DNA of 64,000 bases from Metabacillus arenae (GCF_014773385.1 NZ_JACXAI010000018.1:62001-126000); one strand, 5' to 3'; counted from the first letter of the stretch, positions 27,617 through 36,901 are shown. Notes: generated by a model from the letters alone, not told the origin. Program-made: numbers and translations.

Positions 27617-28432
27617 ATGGAAGAAAACATACAGCCTTTAAATCCAATTGCTCTTGATCTTGGACCAATCCAGATTCATTGGTATGGTGTGATTATCGGG
27701 TTAGCTGCACTTTTAGGCTTATGGCTTGCAGTACGTGAAGGAAAAAGAAGGGGGCTTCATCCAGATACATTTGTGGATGCTGTTTTAATCGCAATTCCCA
27801 TTGCCATTATTTGTGCCCGGGCTTATTATGTCATTTTTGAATGGGATTACTATTCACAAAATCCAGGTGAAATTATTAAAATTTGGAATGGTGGATTAGC
27901 TATCCATGGGGGTTTGATTGGAGCTATATTGACTGGCTTTATTTTTGCAAAGGTCAAAAAACTATCTTTTTGGAAGTTAGTTGATATCGCAGCACCAAGC
28001 ATTATTTTAGGGCAGGCGATTGGCCGCTGGGGTAACTTCATCAATCAGGAAGCTTACGGCGAAGCTGTAACACGTGATTTTCTAGAGGGGTTATTTTTAC
28101 CAGATTTTATCATCAATCAAATGTTTATCGACGGGCAATATTATCATCCAACATTTCTATATGAATCTCTTTGGAATTTAGTTGGATTTATCATATTAAT
28201 GGCATTACGCCGTGTGAATCTTAAGCAGGGCGAGTTATTTCTTTCTTATGTCATCTGGTACTCTATCGGCCGTTTCTTTATTGAAGGGATGAGAACAGAC
28301 AGCCTAATGCTGGAGTCGCTTCGTATTGCTCAAGTGATGTCCATTGGTTTGATAGTAATAGCTTTAGCACTAATCATATATAGACGTATGAGCGGTCAAG
28401 CAAAAACACGCTATTTAGATAGCAGTAATTAA
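27617..28432 (+). CDS. lgt: Prolipoprotein diacylglyceryl transferase
   Basis: A 271-residue membrane enzyme that transfers diacylglycerol from phosphatidylglycerol to the lipobox cysteine of prelipoproteins, the first step in lipoprotein maturation (several lipoproteins are encoded in this window). About seven hydrophobic helices are visible. Motifs: [13 protein letters not shown], the family signature [13 protein letters not shown] near residue 134, HPTFLYES and the [13 protein letters not shown] segment. AAAGGAG lies 9 bases before ATG 27617; an in-frame ATG at 27569 has no ribosome site. About 140 bp after hprK and 12 bp before yvoD. Confidence 0.96.
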   Translation: MEENIQPLNPIALDLGPIQIHWYGVIIGLAALLGLWLAVREGKRRGLHPDTFVDAVLIAIPIAIICARAYYVIFEWDYYSQNPGEIIKIWNGGLAIHGGLIGAILTGFIFAKVKKLSFWKLVDIAAPSIILGQAIGRWGNFINQEAYGEAVTRDFLEGLFLPDFIINQMFIDGQYYHPTFLYESLWNLVGFIILMALRRVNLKQGELFLSYVIWYSIGRFFIEGMRTDSLMLESLRIAQVMSIGLIVIALALIIYRRMSGQAKTRYLDSSN

Positions 28433-28444
28433 GGGGAGATCATA

Positions 28445-29389
28445 TTGAAAGAAAGTCTCATAAAGGGTCTGAAGGCAGGTCTGCAAACAACATGGACGCT
28501 TGGAAAAGTGATTTTTCCTATCACTCTGATTGTGACTTTGCTGAGATATACACCAGTGCTTGATTGGATTGTTCATTTCATTACACCGTTTATGGGAATT
28601 CTAGGACTTCCAGGGGAGGCTGCTATTCCATTAGTATTAGGAAACTTTCTTAATCTATATGCCGGAATAGCTGGTATTTTAACCCTTGATTTAGCGGTAA
28701 AAGAAGTCTTTATTTTAGCTGTTATGCTATCTTTTTCTCATAATTTAATTATTGAATCTACTGTTGCCGCAAAGGTAGGCATCAAGTTATGGGTTATCCT
28801 TGCTGTTCGCATTGGATTAGCGTTTACCTCTGCTATCATTATTAACCTTGTATGGCAAGGCGGTCAGGAACAAGCACAGTACGGGTTTATTTCTTCATCT
28901 TCTACTGAGTCATCAGGCTGGGGAGAAATCATGGTCGAAGGAGTAACAAAGGCGGGACTTGGGGTCGTTCAATTGGCTGCGATTGTTATTCCGCTCATGA
29001 TTATTATTCAATTTATGAAAGATCTAGGCTGGCTTCATGTTTTTTCCAGATGGATGGCGCCGGTTACAAGATCACTTGGAATGAAAGAGAACACATCGAT
29101 GACATTGGTTGCAGGCTTAACGATCGGTTTAGCCTATGGAGCAGGGGTTATGATACAAGCCGTGAAAGAGGATGGGGTAAGCAAAAAGGATTTAACGCTG
29201 GCCTTTATTTTTCTTGTCTCTTGCCATGCTGTAGTTGAAGATACTCTTGTCTTTATACCTCTTGGCATTCCAGTCATCCCATTATTAATTATCCGGGTTG
29301 TAACAGCTATCCTGTTGACAATGGCAATAGCTTTTGTTTGGAAAAGGCCAAGGCATATAACACGAAAGGAAGCAACTTATGAAAATTAA
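28445..29389 (+). CDS. yvoD: YvoD, nucleoside-recognition (Gate) domain membrane protein
   Basis: A 314-residue protein with about eight hydrophobic helices in two repeats of the nucleoside-recognition Gate type ([20 protein letters not shown] in the first half, [15 protein letters not shown] and [16 protein letters not shown] in the second). The two similar halves suggest an internal duplication. B. subtilis yvoD holds the same place between lgt and ppaX; its role is unknown, and related proteins are SpmA/SpmB-like. The start is TTG 28445 with AAGGGGAG 7 bases upstream. It overlaps ppaX by 11 bp, so translation is coupled. Confidence 0.87.
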   Translation: MKESLIKGLKAGLQTTWTLGKVIFPITLIVTLLRYTPVLDWIVHFITPFMGILGLPGEAAIPLVLGNFLNLYAGIAGILTLDLAVKEVFILAVMLSFSHNLIIESTVAAKVGIKLWVILAVRIGLAFTSAIIINLVWQGGQEQAQYGFISSSSTESSGWGEIMVEGVTKAGLGVVQLAAIVIPLMIIIQFMKDLGWLHVFSRWMAPVTRSLGMKENTSMTLVAGLTIGLAYGAGVMIQAVKEDGVSKKDLTLAFIFLVSCHAVVEDTLVFIPLGIPVIPLLIIRVVTAILLTMAIAFVWKRPRHITRKEATYEN

Positions 29390-30020
29390 CACACTCCTTT
29401 TTGATTTAGATGGAACATTAATTAATACAAATGAGCTGATCATTGAATCATTTTTAAACACACTAAATACTTATTATCCTGAAAGATACAAAAGGGAGGA
29501 TGTTCTTCCATTTATAGGACCCCCATTGTATGAAACGTTTACTGGAATTGATGCAACTAGAGTTCAAGAGATGATTGATGCTTATAGAAAATATAATCAT
29601 GAGCAGCATGACGTCCTTGTTACAGAATTTGAAACGGTATATGAAACGGTTCAAATGCTGCATGAAAAAGGATTCAAACTAGGAATCGTGACGACCAAAC
29701 TGAGGGATACCGTTAATATGGGATTAAAATTAACGAAACTCGATCAATTTTTTGACGTAGTTGTTACGCTAGACGATGTTGAGAACGCTAAACCCCACCC
29801 TGAACCTGTTTTACTTGCCTTAAAACAGCTTGGCTCCTCACCTGAGGAAGCAATTATGGTTGGGGATAACCACCATGATATTGTTTCAGGCAAAAATGCA
29901 GGAACACAGACAGCTGGAGTAGCTTGGACAATCAAAGGACAGGAGTATTTGGCAGGATATAAACCAGATTATATGCTCGGCAAAATGAGTGATTTGTTAA
30001 AAATCGTTGGAGTGGAATAA
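29379..30020 (+). CDS. ppaX: Pyrophosphatase PpaX (HAD superfamily)
   Basis: A 213-residue cytoplasmic HAD phosphatase. In B. subtilis PpaX hydrolyses the pyrophosphate made when HprK dephosphorylates Ser-phosphorylated HPr, so its place near hprK makes sense. HAD motifs: nucleophile Asp9 and Asp11 in LFDLDGT, Thr in GIVTTK (motif 2), Lys in the NAKPHPEP loop (motif 3), and VGDNHHD (motif 4). The small helical cap is at about residues 17-80. GAAAGGA is the likely ribosome site; the gene overlaps the end of yvoD. Length is typical. Confidence 0.95.
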   Translation: MKINTLLFDLDGTLINTNELIIESFLNTLNTYYPERYKREDVLPFIGPPLYETFTGIDATRVQEMIDAYRKYNHEQHDVLVTEFETVYETVQMLHEKGFKLGIVTTKLRDTVNMGLKLTKLDQFFDVVVTLDDVENAKPHPEPVLLALKQLGSSPEEAIMVGDNHHDIVSGKNAGTQTAGVAWTIKGQEYLAGYKPDYMLGKMSDLLKIVGVE

Positions 30021-30021
30021 T

Positions 30022-30543
30022 GTGAGAAAAACAACTCGCTATCCCGTTAATAGTGCTAATTCCCTTTGGCATATATACAAAACGGTCCCGTTTTGGAAAG
30101 TTGCTAAAAATTTCATTGTTATCCAAATGGCAAGGTACACACCATTACTTGGTATGAAAAATTGGCTGTACCGGACTTTTCTGGGAGTGAAAGTTGGAGA
30201 CAAGACTTCCTTTGCCCTAATGGTTATGCTGGACATTATGTTTCCAGAGAAAATTAAAGTCGGGCGGAATTCTGTTATCGGGTATAACACGACGATTTTA
30301 GCGCATGAATATTTAATACAGGAATACCGGCTCGGAGATGTTGTCATTGGTGATGAAGTACTAATCGGCGCAAACACAACGATCCTTCCTGGTGTAGAAA
30401 TTGGAGACGGAGCAATTGTTTCAGCAGGAACACTTGTCCATAAAAGCGTGCCCGCAGGAACCTTCGTCGGCGGTAACCCGATGAAGGTGATTTATACAAA
30501 AGAAGAAATGGCCACACGAGAAACCGCTGATCCATTGGATTAG
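30022..30543 (+). CDS. yvoF: YvoF, hexapeptide-repeat acyltransferase
   Basis: A 173-residue protein of the left-handed beta-helix O-acetyltransferase type. The hexapeptide turns are clear (KVGRNSVIGYNTTI, VVIGDEVLIGANTTILPGVEIGDGAIVSAG), ending with VHKSVPAGTFVGGNPMKVI, the usual coenzyme A-side loop. The acceptor is unknown. GTG 30022 has GGAGTGG upstream, begins one base after the ppaX stop and gives the N-terminus typical of YvoF (MRKTTRY); the frame stays open upstream but has no better start. The last codons form part of the terminator stem. Confidence 0.88.
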   Translation: MRKTTRYPVNSANSLWHIYKTVPFWKVAKNFIVIQMARYTPLLGMKNWLYRTFLGVKVGDKTSFALMVMLDIMFPEKIKVGRNSVIGYNTTILAHEYLIQEYRLGDVVIGDEVLIGANTTILPGVEIGDGAIVSAGTLVHKSVPAGTFVGGNPMKVIYTKEEMATRETADPLD

Positions 30544-30554
30544 CGGTTTTTTGA
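30522..30554 (+). terminator. Terminator overlapping the yvoF stop codon
   Basis: AACCGCTGATCC pairs with GGATTAGCGGTT (one mismatch), followed by TTTTTTG. The 5' arm lies inside the coding sequence. It separates yvoF from the convergent gene at 30563. Confidence 0.85.
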
Positions 30555-30562
30555 AAGAGTAC

Positions 30563-31501
30563 TTAATTTAGCATCTGTCGAACGAGAAGTCTTTTTTTCT
30601 CTTTCCTAAAAAATAGCGGAATAATGACACCGGCCAGTATAAGAGCGGACCCAATGATAATATTGAGCGTCAGCTTTTCATTTAAAAGAAGCGAGCCAAA
30701 AAATAATCCGAATACCGGAACTAGTAAAGTAGGTAATGTAGCCGTCACCGTGTCAATAACCCGAAGAAGTAGAAACCAAATGGCAAAACAAAGAGCAGAT
30801 GCTAAAACACCTGTGAATAAAATGTAATAAATACTGAGCGGGGTTATATGTATAGGCTGACCCCATTCCATGAAAAAAGCAGCAATTATGATCCCGACTG
30901 TTCCGAAAAACATTTGGTAGGCGGTAACTTGCAACCCATTCGCATTTTTAAGCTTAAGACGATAGTAAACATTTGAGCCACCCCAGGAAAGTGCGGCAAG
31001 TACGATTAACAGTTCACCAAAGATTTTTCCTGGATTTTGGTCGATCAAAACATCCCATCCTAAAATCGCAAAAAGTCCAATAATACCTAATGACAGGCCT
31101 AATACTTTCCTGTTTGAAATCTTTTCTTTAAGGATATTAGCAGCAAGCAGGCTGCTCCAAATCGGCATTGAATATAAAAGAACAGATGATTTGCCAGCGT
31201 CTACAAAGCGAAGGCCATACATGACAAGTAAAAAGACAATTGTCGTTTGTAAAAGTCCTACAATGATCAAGTGTTTCAATTGCTTTTTCGGCGGCACTCC
31301 ACCTCCCATCACAAAAAGGATGATGAGCAATGTTAAGCTGCCGACTCCAAATCGAAGCGCAGAAAAAGTAAACGGCCCCATAAATTGAAGGGAGGCTTTC
31401 ATGAGAACCCATGCATATCCCCATATCACCGTAATCAATAAAATCAAAAACCATATGATCCATTTGTTGTTTAAAAGCATAAAGTCGCGTTCTTTTAGCA
31501 T
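30563..31501 (-). CDS. EamA/DMT-family transporter
   Basis: A 312-residue membrane protein with ten hydrophobic helices in two EamA repeats, each of five helices. Motifs of the drug/metabolite exporter family are visible: VIWGYAWVLMKASLQFMGPF near the start, FSALRFGVGSL, LLYSMPIWSSLLAA, and in the second half PVFGLFFGSLLLNEKLT. Substrate cannot be told from sequence; relatives export amino acids or metabolites. On the minus strand GAGGTG lies 6 bases before the ATG at 31501; a longer frame to 31567 has no ribosome site. It converges on yvoF and diverges from the LacI gene. Confidence 0.88.
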   Translation of the reverse strand: MLKERDFMLLNNKWIIWFLILLITVIWGYAWVLMKASLQFMGPFTFSALRFGVGSLTLLIILFVMGGGVPPKKQLKHLIIVGLLQTTIVFLLVMYGLRFVDAGKSSVLLYSMPIWSSLLAANILKEKISNRKVLGLSLGIIGLFAILGWDVLIDQNPGKIFGELLIVLAALSWGGSNVYYRLKLKNANGLQVTAYQMFFGTVGIIIAAFFMEWGQPIHITPLSIYYILFTGVLASALCFAIWFLLLRVIDTVTATLPTLLVPVFGLFFGSLLLNEKLTLNIIIGSALILAGVIIPLFFRKEKKRLLVRQMLN

Positions 31502-31712
31502 CTTCCACACCTCGAAAGCCTTTGATAGAAATTTAGTTCCATCAGTATGTATATAAATACAATACATGATTAACTCTAAAAATATCCACCAAAATATCTT
31601 CTAAGGACTTCTTTGCAGGGGAGCAGGATCATTTTCTCTTTTCGATTTCCTTACAATCAAAAAAATTCTGAAAACAGTTGAAAGGGCTTTCGCCTTATGA
31701 TAATCTAATTAC

Positions 31713-31724
31713 GTAAACGTTTTC
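31713..31724. promoter_or_regulatory. LacI-type operator before the lacI-family gene
   Basis: GTAAACGTTTTC, one base away from the perfect palindrome GTAAACGTTTAC found twice before the importer operon (32869 and 32932). It lies in the divergent region about 120 bp before the regulator start, consistent with autoregulation. A CcpA cre site is a similar sequence, so CcpA could also bind. Confidence 0.55.
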
Positions 31725-31775
31725 TCTTTTGCTTTACTAAAAATTTCAAGTAATATAGTGGTCTTTGACAAAAAA

Positions 31776-31828
31776 ATCGGCCTTTCGCCGATCTCATCAA
31801 TTTCCACCTCTGATATCTAACTTCTGAA
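31776..31828 (+). other. Structured leader of the LacI-family gene, motif shared with hisZ leader
   Basis: ATCGGC and GCCGAT form a hairpin at 31776-31792 with no T run. At 31815-31828 stands ATCTAACTTCTGAA. A very similar layout (hairpin ending CGCCGATC, then ATCTAACCTCTGAA) is found in the hisZ leader at 36770-36815. A small CTTC/GAAG hairpin follows directly before the ribosome site. Function unknown. Confidence 0.45.
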
Positions 31829-31844
31829 AGAAGGTAGGCGGAAA

Positions 31845-32849
31845 ATGACCTATACTATCAAAGATGTAGCCAAGAAAGCTAATGTTTCGATCGCTACGGT
31901 TTCACGGATTGTAAATAATCAAACAGGCTATTCAGAAAAAACGAAGAAAAAGGTTCTCCAAGCAATTGAAGAATTAGGCTATCATCCAAATGCGATCGCG
32001 AGAGGTTTAATTAATAAACGTACCCATACAATCGGAGTATTGTTTCCGGAATTATCAAGTATGCTAGTAACGGACATCTTGAATGGGGTTGAAAATGCCG
32101 CTCATGAAGCAGGCTCAAGTGTCATTGTTTGCCATACTAAATCAAAAACGATGAATTATTTAAGGCTCTTAAATGAGAAACGGATAGATGGAATTATTTT
32201 TACGAGTGAAATATTAACAAATGAATATTACGAATATATTAAGAAAATGAATGTCCCTCTCGTCCTATTGGCAACTGAATCATATGCACATCCTGTGCCT
32301 TATGTAAAAGTGAGTGATACTCATGCTGCATACTCTGCAACCCAATACTTAATTAAGCATGGGCATAACCAAATTGGAATGATTAGTGGAAATAAAAACG
32401 ATAAAGTTGCAGGCTATCTGCGAATAACTGGATTTAAAAATGCATTAAATGATTACAACATCCCTTTTACAGAAGATCAAATCGCTTATTGTAAGGGGTT
32501 CCGTTATCAGGATGGCATTGATGGTTTGGAGATGTTGATAAAAAAATCACCAAATTTAACAGCAGTCTTTGCTGCGAGTGATGAGATGGCAATCGGCGCC
32601 ATATTTAAAGCGTACAAGTTAGGAATCAAAGTTCCTGAAGAGCTGTCCATCATTGGTTATGACAATTTAAAAATGGCTGCAATGTCCATTCCCCCACTTA
32701 CCTCTGTCGCACAGCCATTATATGAAATGGGAGAAATGGCAGTCAAAATGATTTTTAACATGCTGGAAAATAACCAGGCAGTAGAAAGCAGAATTATGCC
32801 CCATCAGATTGTTGACCGAGAAAGTGTGATCAAAAGAGAGACCAACTAG
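31845..32849 (+). CDS. LacI-family transcriptional regulator of the sugar ABC importer
   Basis: A 334-residue repressor. Residues 1-55 are the LacI helix-turn-helix with hinge (TIKDVAKKANVSIATVSRIV, then YSEKTKKKVLQAIEELGYHPN). Residues 60-330 are the sugar-binding domain (GVLFPELSSM, RIDGIIFTSE, VAGYLRITGF, AASDEMAIGA, SIIGYDNLKMA). The gene is followed by binding-protein and permease genes with two perfect GTAAACGTTTAC operators between, so it almost certainly controls them. The effector is likely an oligosaccharide or its product; not identified. RBS GAAGGTAGG lies 8 bases before the ATG. Confidence 0.9.
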   Translation: MTYTIKDVAKKANVSIATVSRIVNNQTGYSEKTKKKVLQAIEELGYHPNAIARGLINKRTHTIGVLFPELSSMLVTDILNGVENAAHEAGSSVIVCHTKSKTMNYLRLLNEKRIDGIIFTSEILTNEYYEYIKKMNVPLVLLATESYAHPVPYVKVSDTHAAYSATQYLIKHGHNQIGMISGNKNDKVAGYLRITGFKNALNDYNIPFTEDQIAYCKGFRYQDGIDGLEMLIKKSPNLTAVFAASDEMAIGAIFKAYKLGIKVPEELSIIGYDNLKMAAMSIPPLTSVAQPLYEMGEMAVKMIFNMLENNQAVESRIMPHQIVDRESVIKRETN

Positions 32850-32868
32850 TCATCTCTCGGTTCATTAC

Positions 32869-32880
32869 GTAAACGTTTAC
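32869..32880. promoter_or_regulatory. LacI-family operator, proximal copy
   Basis: Perfect palindrome GTAAACGTTTAC. Its centre is 63 bp (six helical turns) from the next copy at 32932, a spacing suited to cooperative or looped binding. Confidence 0.75.
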
Positions 32881-32931
32881 TAAATAAGTTCTACAAACTG
32901 AGTATTAATAAGGATTCATTTAATCCGAAAA

Positions 32932-32943
32932 GTAAACGTTTAC
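32932..32943. promoter_or_regulatory. LacI-family operator, second copy
   Basis: Perfect palindrome GTAAACGTTTAC, 39 bp before the start codon of the binding-protein gene; it probably overlaps the start site region. Confidence 0.75.
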
Positions 32944-32981
32944 GATAAAGGTAACTAAATTAAAAATTTAGGAGGTAAATT

Positions 32982-34220
32982 ATGTTTAAAAAAACAGCTG
33001 CTAGTATTTTGACTTTGCTAATTGTTGCTTCCATCATAGCGGGGTGTTCATCTCCAGGCGATGATAATGAAGGTAAAGTAACATTAACCCTTTTTTCTAA
33101 TAAATCCGAGAGTATTGAAACTTATAAAGGGTTAATCAAGGAATTTGAGGAGGAAAATCCAAACATTAATATTCAACTTGATGCCCCTCCTCAAGCAGAA
33201 ACTGTTTTGAAAACACGGTTGGTTAAAAATGATATTCCTGATTTAATGTCAATTTCCGGCAATGCTACTTACGGGGAATTGGCAAAAGTGGATATGTTAG
33301 CTGATTTTTCAGAAACGGAGCTGCCGAAAAAAATTCAACCCTCTTATCTTGATATGATCGCTCGTTTGGTTGGACCTGAGAAAGATGGCATTTATGGGCT
33401 TCCCTATGCAACCAACGCGAACACTGTGATCTACAATAAGAAAAAGTTTGAAGAGCTCGGTTTAACAGTACCTAAAACATGGGATGAATTCATAGCCATA
33501 CTAGACAAGTCAAAACAAGCTGGAGAAATCCCTATCTTTTTCACCTTAAAAGATGCATGGACAGGAATGATTGCTTGGAATGCACTGGGAGCTATTGAGG
33601 CTGGAGAGGATTTTGCTGAGAAGAAAAATAATGGAGAGACAACATTTGTCGAGTCTTATGATGAAGCGGCAGATAAAATGCTTACTTTGATCAATTATGG
33701 TCACAAGGATAACTTTGGAATTCCCTACCTTGATGGAAACAACGCTTTTGCAAATGGTGAAGGAGTTATGTATATCCAAGGTAACTGGGCAATTCCTGAA
33801 GTATTAAAATCAAACCCGGAAATGGAGCTCGGTGTTTTCCCGATGCCTGTTTCCAATAATCCTGAAGAAAACAAATTAGTATCAGGAGTGGATGCTTTAC
33901 TAACGATGAGCAAGGATTCAGAACATAAAGAAGAAGCCATGAAATTTATTGAATTTATGATGAAGAAGGAAGCCGCACAGCGTTATATTGAGGAACAAAA
34001 GGCTTTCTCAGCAATAGAGGGGGTTCTTCAGGAAGATCCTATTTTCGATGGAATCAAGAAATATTTTGAAGAGGATCAGATTACTAGTTTCCCTGATCAT
34101 TACTACCCTGCTGGGATGGGTGCTGAAAATCTAGTCCAAGCGTTTCTTATTCAGAAAGACAAAAAACCGTTCTTGAAGAAAATGGATCGTGAGTGGGATA
34201 AAATTCAAGATCGTTATTAG
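32982..34220 (+). CDS. Sugar ABC transporter binding lipoprotein (family 1)
   Basis: A 412-residue lipoprotein with signal peptide and lipobox IIAGC (cysteine near residue 22). It has the family-1 solute-binding pattern (TLTLFSNKSESIETYKGLI, YGLPYATNANTVIYNKKKF, FANGEGVMYIQGNW), typical of oligosaccharide or glycerol-phosphate binding proteins. It is followed by two permeases but no ATPase, so it must share a general ATPase such as MsmX encoded elsewhere, as in other Bacillus systems. No glycosidase adjoins, so the sugar is not predicted. RBS AGGAGG lies 8 bases before the ATG. Confidence 0.92.
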   Translation: MFKKTAASILTLLIVASIIAGCSSPGDDNEGKVTLTLFSNKSESIETYKGLIKEFEEENPNINIQLDAPPQAETVLKTRLVKNDIPDLMSISGNATYGELAKVDMLADFSETELPKKIQPSYLDMIARLVGPEKDGIYGLPYATNANTVIYNKKKFEELGLTVPKTWDEFIAILDKSKQAGEIPIFFTLKDAWTGMIAWNALGAIEAGEDFAEKKNNGETTFVESYDEAADKMLTLINYGHKDNFGIPYLDGNNAFANGEGVMYIQGNWAIPEVLKSNPEMELGVFPMPVSNNPEENKLVSGVDALLTMSKDSEHKEEAMKFIEFMMKKEAAQRYIEEQKAFSAIEGVLQEDPIFDGIKKYFEEDQITSFPDHYYPAGMGAENLVQAFLIQKDKKPFLKKMDREWDKIQDRY

Positions 34221-34312
34221 AAGAGGTTCATTTGGAAACATGAAGCCATTTCGTATGAAAAATGACGAATGATGAGTCCGCCATTAATTTGGTAACAAGG
34301 AGTTGGAAAAAG

Positions 34313-35176
34313 ATGAATAAGAAAAATCGAATGTATATGATGGTTGCCATTCCTGCATTGGTCCTCTTCTTTGTTTTTCACACCTATCCTGCTTTGCAAG
34401 GGGTTTTTTATAGCTTCACGGATTGGAAGGGATACGGGACTTGGAATTTTGTTGGTTTAAAAAATTATTTAAATGTTTTTCAAGATGAACGTGCTTTAGA
34501 TGCTTATATTTTCACATTTAAATTTGCAATTATTTCTACAATTATTGTGAATGTAATCAGCATGGCCATTGCAATAGGCTTAAACTCAAAAATAAAATTT
34601 CATAAGACGCTTCGTGCTGTATATTTTTTACCATACATTCTAAGCATTTTAATTGTTGGCTTTATTTTTAACTTTATATTTACACATTTCCTTCCTGACG
34701 TAGGTAGCGGATGGGGGATTGAAGTATTATCAAGGAATATTCTTGGTGATCCTGACCTTGCCTGGATCGGCATTGTTATTGTAGCAGTTTGGCAAGCGGT
34801 TGCCTTTAACACAATTTTATATTTAGCCGGCCTTGTTACAATCTCCGAGGATTTATATGAAGCAGCAAGCATTGATGGCGCAGGAATGTGGACAAAGTTC
34901 TGGAAAATCACCTTCCCGTTGATCGCTCCATTTTTCACTATCAACATGGTGCTAGCTATGAAAGGCTTTCTCATGGTATTTGACCAAATTGTAGCCTTAA
35001 CAGGAGGAGGGCCTGGTACTTCTACTGAGTCTATTTCATTGCTTATTTACCGCGGAGGCTTTGAAGGCGGACAGTTCGCCTATCAATCTGCAAATGCCGT
35101 CATCTATTTTATCGTTATCATTGTCATTTCAGTCATGCAGCTCAGGTTTCTAGAGAAGAGAGAGGTGGAGAGCTAA
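34313..35176 (+). CDS. Sugar ABC transporter permease, MalF type
   Basis: A 287-residue membrane protein with six hydrophobic helices. The conserved EAA loop, which contacts the ATPase, reads YEAASIDGAGMWTKFWKITF near residue 182. GGGPGTSTES is the periplasmic loop typical of this type. ATG 34313 is preferred: AAGGAG at 34297-34302 is 10 bases upstream, and the extra 17 residues given by ATG 34262 are polar and have no ribosome site. The stop codon overlaps the next permease start by one base. It forms a heterodimer with the gene downstream. Confidence 0.9.
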   Translation: MNKKNRMYMMVAIPALVLFFVFHTYPALQGVFYSFTDWKGYGTWNFVGLKNYLNVFQDERALDAYIFTFKFAIISTIIVNVISMAIAIGLNSKIKFHKTLRAVYFLPYILSILIVGFIFNFIFTHFLPDVGSGWGIEVLSRNILGDPDLAWIGIVIVAVWQAVAFNTILYLAGLVTISEDLYEAASIDGAGMWTKFWKITFPLIAPFFTINMVLAMKGFLMVFDQIVALTGGGPGTSTESISLLIYRGGFEGGQFAYQSANAVIYFIVIIVISVMQLRFLEKREVES

Positions 35177-35997
35177 TGATGAACAAACAAACAAACTGGC
35201 CTGTTACAATTCTATTAATGATAGGTTCCTTGGCAATCCTAGTGCCCTTGTATTTAACTATTACGATTGCCTTTAAAACTCCTCAAGAAATGGCTGGTAA
35301 CCTGTTAGCCCTGCCGCAGTCATGGTCTCTGGACAACTTTGCAAAAGCGATTGAGATGACTAACTTCTTTAATGCATTTAAAAATAGTGCATTTGTTACT
35401 TTTTTTGTTGTCATCTTTACTGTTCTTACCAACTCACTAGTCTCTTATGTCATTGCTCGGAACATGCATAAGAAATTTTATAAATTCATGTTTTACTATT
35501 TTGTCAGCGCTATGTTCATCCCGTTTCCTATTATTATGCTGCCAATTGTAAAGCAAACGAGCTTATGGGGTATGGATAATCTTGTTGGATTAATCTTTCT
35601 TTACATCGTGTTCAATCTATCGTTTAATATTTTTATTTACGTAGGTTATATTCGTTCGATACCAAAAGAGCTTGAAGAGGCGGCAATCATGGATGGTGCA
35701 AGTACCTGGGGCGTATTTTGGCGAGTAATTTTTCCATTACTAGCTCCAATGAATGCTACAGTTGCAATTATTACCTGTTTAGGTGCCTGGAATGACTTCT
35801 TGCTCCCGCTTGTATTATTGAGTGATCAAGATGCGGCCACATTGCCATTAGTTCAATATATATTCCAGACACAATTTAGCACAAATTATAACCTTGCCTT
35901 TGCCTCCTATTTAATGGCTTTAGCACCAATGATTATAGTTTATATCTTTGCGCAAAAGTGGATTATCAGCGGGGTTATGAAGGGTTCAATTAAATAA
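35176..35997 (+). CDS. Sugar ABC transporter permease, MalG type
   Basis: A 273-residue membrane protein with six hydrophobic helices and the EAA loop ELEEAAIMDGASTWGVFWRV near residue 160. WNDFLLPLVLL and the C-terminal QKWIISGVMKGSIK ending are typical of MalG-like permeases. AGAGGTGGAG lies just upstream; ATG 35176 overlaps the preceding stop, and ATG 35179 is equally possible. Last gene of the LacI-controlled importer; a terminator follows about 50 bp later. Confidence 0.92.
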   Translation: MMNKQTNWPVTILLMIGSLAILVPLYLTITIAFKTPQEMAGNLLALPQSWSLDNFAKAIEMTNFFNAFKNSAFVTFFVVIFTVLTNSLVSYVIARNMHKKFYKFMFYYFVSAMFIPFPIIMLPIVKQTSLWGMDNLVGLIFLYIVFNLSFNIFIYVGYIRSIPKELEEAAIMDGASTWGVFWRVIFPLLAPMNATVAIITCLGAWNDFLLPLVLLSDQDAATLPLVQYIFQTQFSTNYNLAFASYLMALAPMIIVYIFAQKWIISGVMKGSIK

Positions 35998-36049
35998 GAA
36001 TGCAGCAGTGAGAGACTGGGTTTTAGTTGAATACAGTTAATACAGACAC

Positions 36050-36083
36050 AGACCGCTTATCCAACCGATAGGCGGTCTTTTTA
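36050..36083 (+). terminator. Terminator of the sugar importer operon
   Basis: AGACCGC and TATC pair with GATA and GCGGTCT (one mismatch), followed by TTTTT. Confidence 0.87.
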
Positions 36084-36092
36084 ATCAATTAA

Positions 36093-36262
36093 GAAGTTTA
36101 AGTTAGTTAAAGTATTAACGTGATAAAGAACGTTATCTTTGTCCAGCTCCGAGCGCCATCGGCTCGAGGTCACAAGTTAATCCGTCAAGAAGGTTAAAGA
36201 ACAACCTTCATGCCTGCTTGCCTGGTGCTTGTCGCAGATAGGCGGGCGCTCTGCGCTTTTCG
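36093..36262. repeat. Dispersed hairpin repeat, copy D (full length)
   Basis: Same landmarks as copy A: GTTAAAGTATTAACGTG, TCCAGCTCCGAGCGCC, CTCGAGGTCA, the GAAGGTT-AAAGAAC-AACCTTC hairpin at about 36188-36210, TGCTTGTCGCAGATAGG and CTCTGCGCTTTTCG. It directly follows a terminator, as do copies E and G. Confidence 0.75.
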
Positions 36263-36339
36263 TTTTAAGACCTGATTGTTTGAAAACCTGACAGAGTATG
36301 TTGAGAACTCGATACCAAACTCTGTGACTTGGATTACAA

Positions 36340-36480
36340 ATATTGAATCTGGCTCAAATCACCCAGCATGAGGGCTACGCGCAAAAAAGTTGTATCTGGC
36401 TCATATAAGGGGTAATTGGTTCATACAGCTGTTCGCGCAAGAAAGTTGCACCTGGCTCGTATAAAGAGGATTTGGATAAT
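36340..36480. repeat. Degenerate GCGCAA-GAAAGTTG / CTGGCTC repeats
   Basis: Units of about 40 bases such as GCGCAAAAAAGTTGTATC followed by TGGCTCATATAAGGGG, repeated near 36381 and again near 36431 as GCGCAAGAAAGTTGCACC then TGGCTCGTATAAAGAG. Non-coding; a different repeat type from the GGACAATAAA tracts. Confidence 0.45.
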
Positions 36481-36653
36481 CCACCTCCACCTTCATCGAA
36501 ACTTCGTTATTTTCACGGCAAGATTGTACTATTAAAAGCGTGCATTAAACATAACCTTTTTCTGATTTCTTTACCGCGTGATTAACTTCCTCAAAAAGGA
36601 AAACACTTAAATAGAGTAGAAATTTATGTAATCAAAAATTTACAAAGTTTTAC

Positions 36654-36682
36654 TTGAAGTTAGATCTTTATTTTGGTAGTAT
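36654..36682 (+). promoter_or_regulatory. Likely his operon promoter
   Basis: TTGAAG (36654-36659), 17 bases, TAGTAT (36677-36682). The transcript would carry a leader of about 210 bases before hisZ. Confidence 0.6.
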
Positions 36683-36735
36683 GGTAACATATTAGCGAAC
36701 TAAAGGATTCAGAACTATTAAATAATCTCTAATAA

Positions 36736-36815
36736 GAGGTTTTAGCTAGTAACTTTAAATAAAGACAGGTCGGTGAAATCGCCGATCGCTTCTAGACTCT
36801 CATCTAACCTCTGAA
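36736..36815 (+). other. Structured leader of the his operon
   Basis: AGAGGTT (about 36735-36741) can pair with AACCTCT (about 36806-36812), enclosing a GGTCGG/CCGATC hairpin at 36769-36787. ATCTAACCTCTGAA at 36802-36815 nearly repeats the motif before the lacI-family gene. No T-box core sequence or terminator is seen, so the mechanism, if any, is unknown. Confidence 0.4.
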
Positions 36816-36901
36816 CTTAAGAGACGAATGCAGCAACATTTAGAGAAATAACCAACTCAGGTAATAGTAAAAATCACAATATAGTGCGGAGGTGCCCTAA
36901 C

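Noticed and set aside
36683-36901. T-box riboswitch before hisZ
   Set aside because: The conserved T-box core (AGGGTGG-ACCGCG type) and a terminator stem are absent, although the leader is structured.
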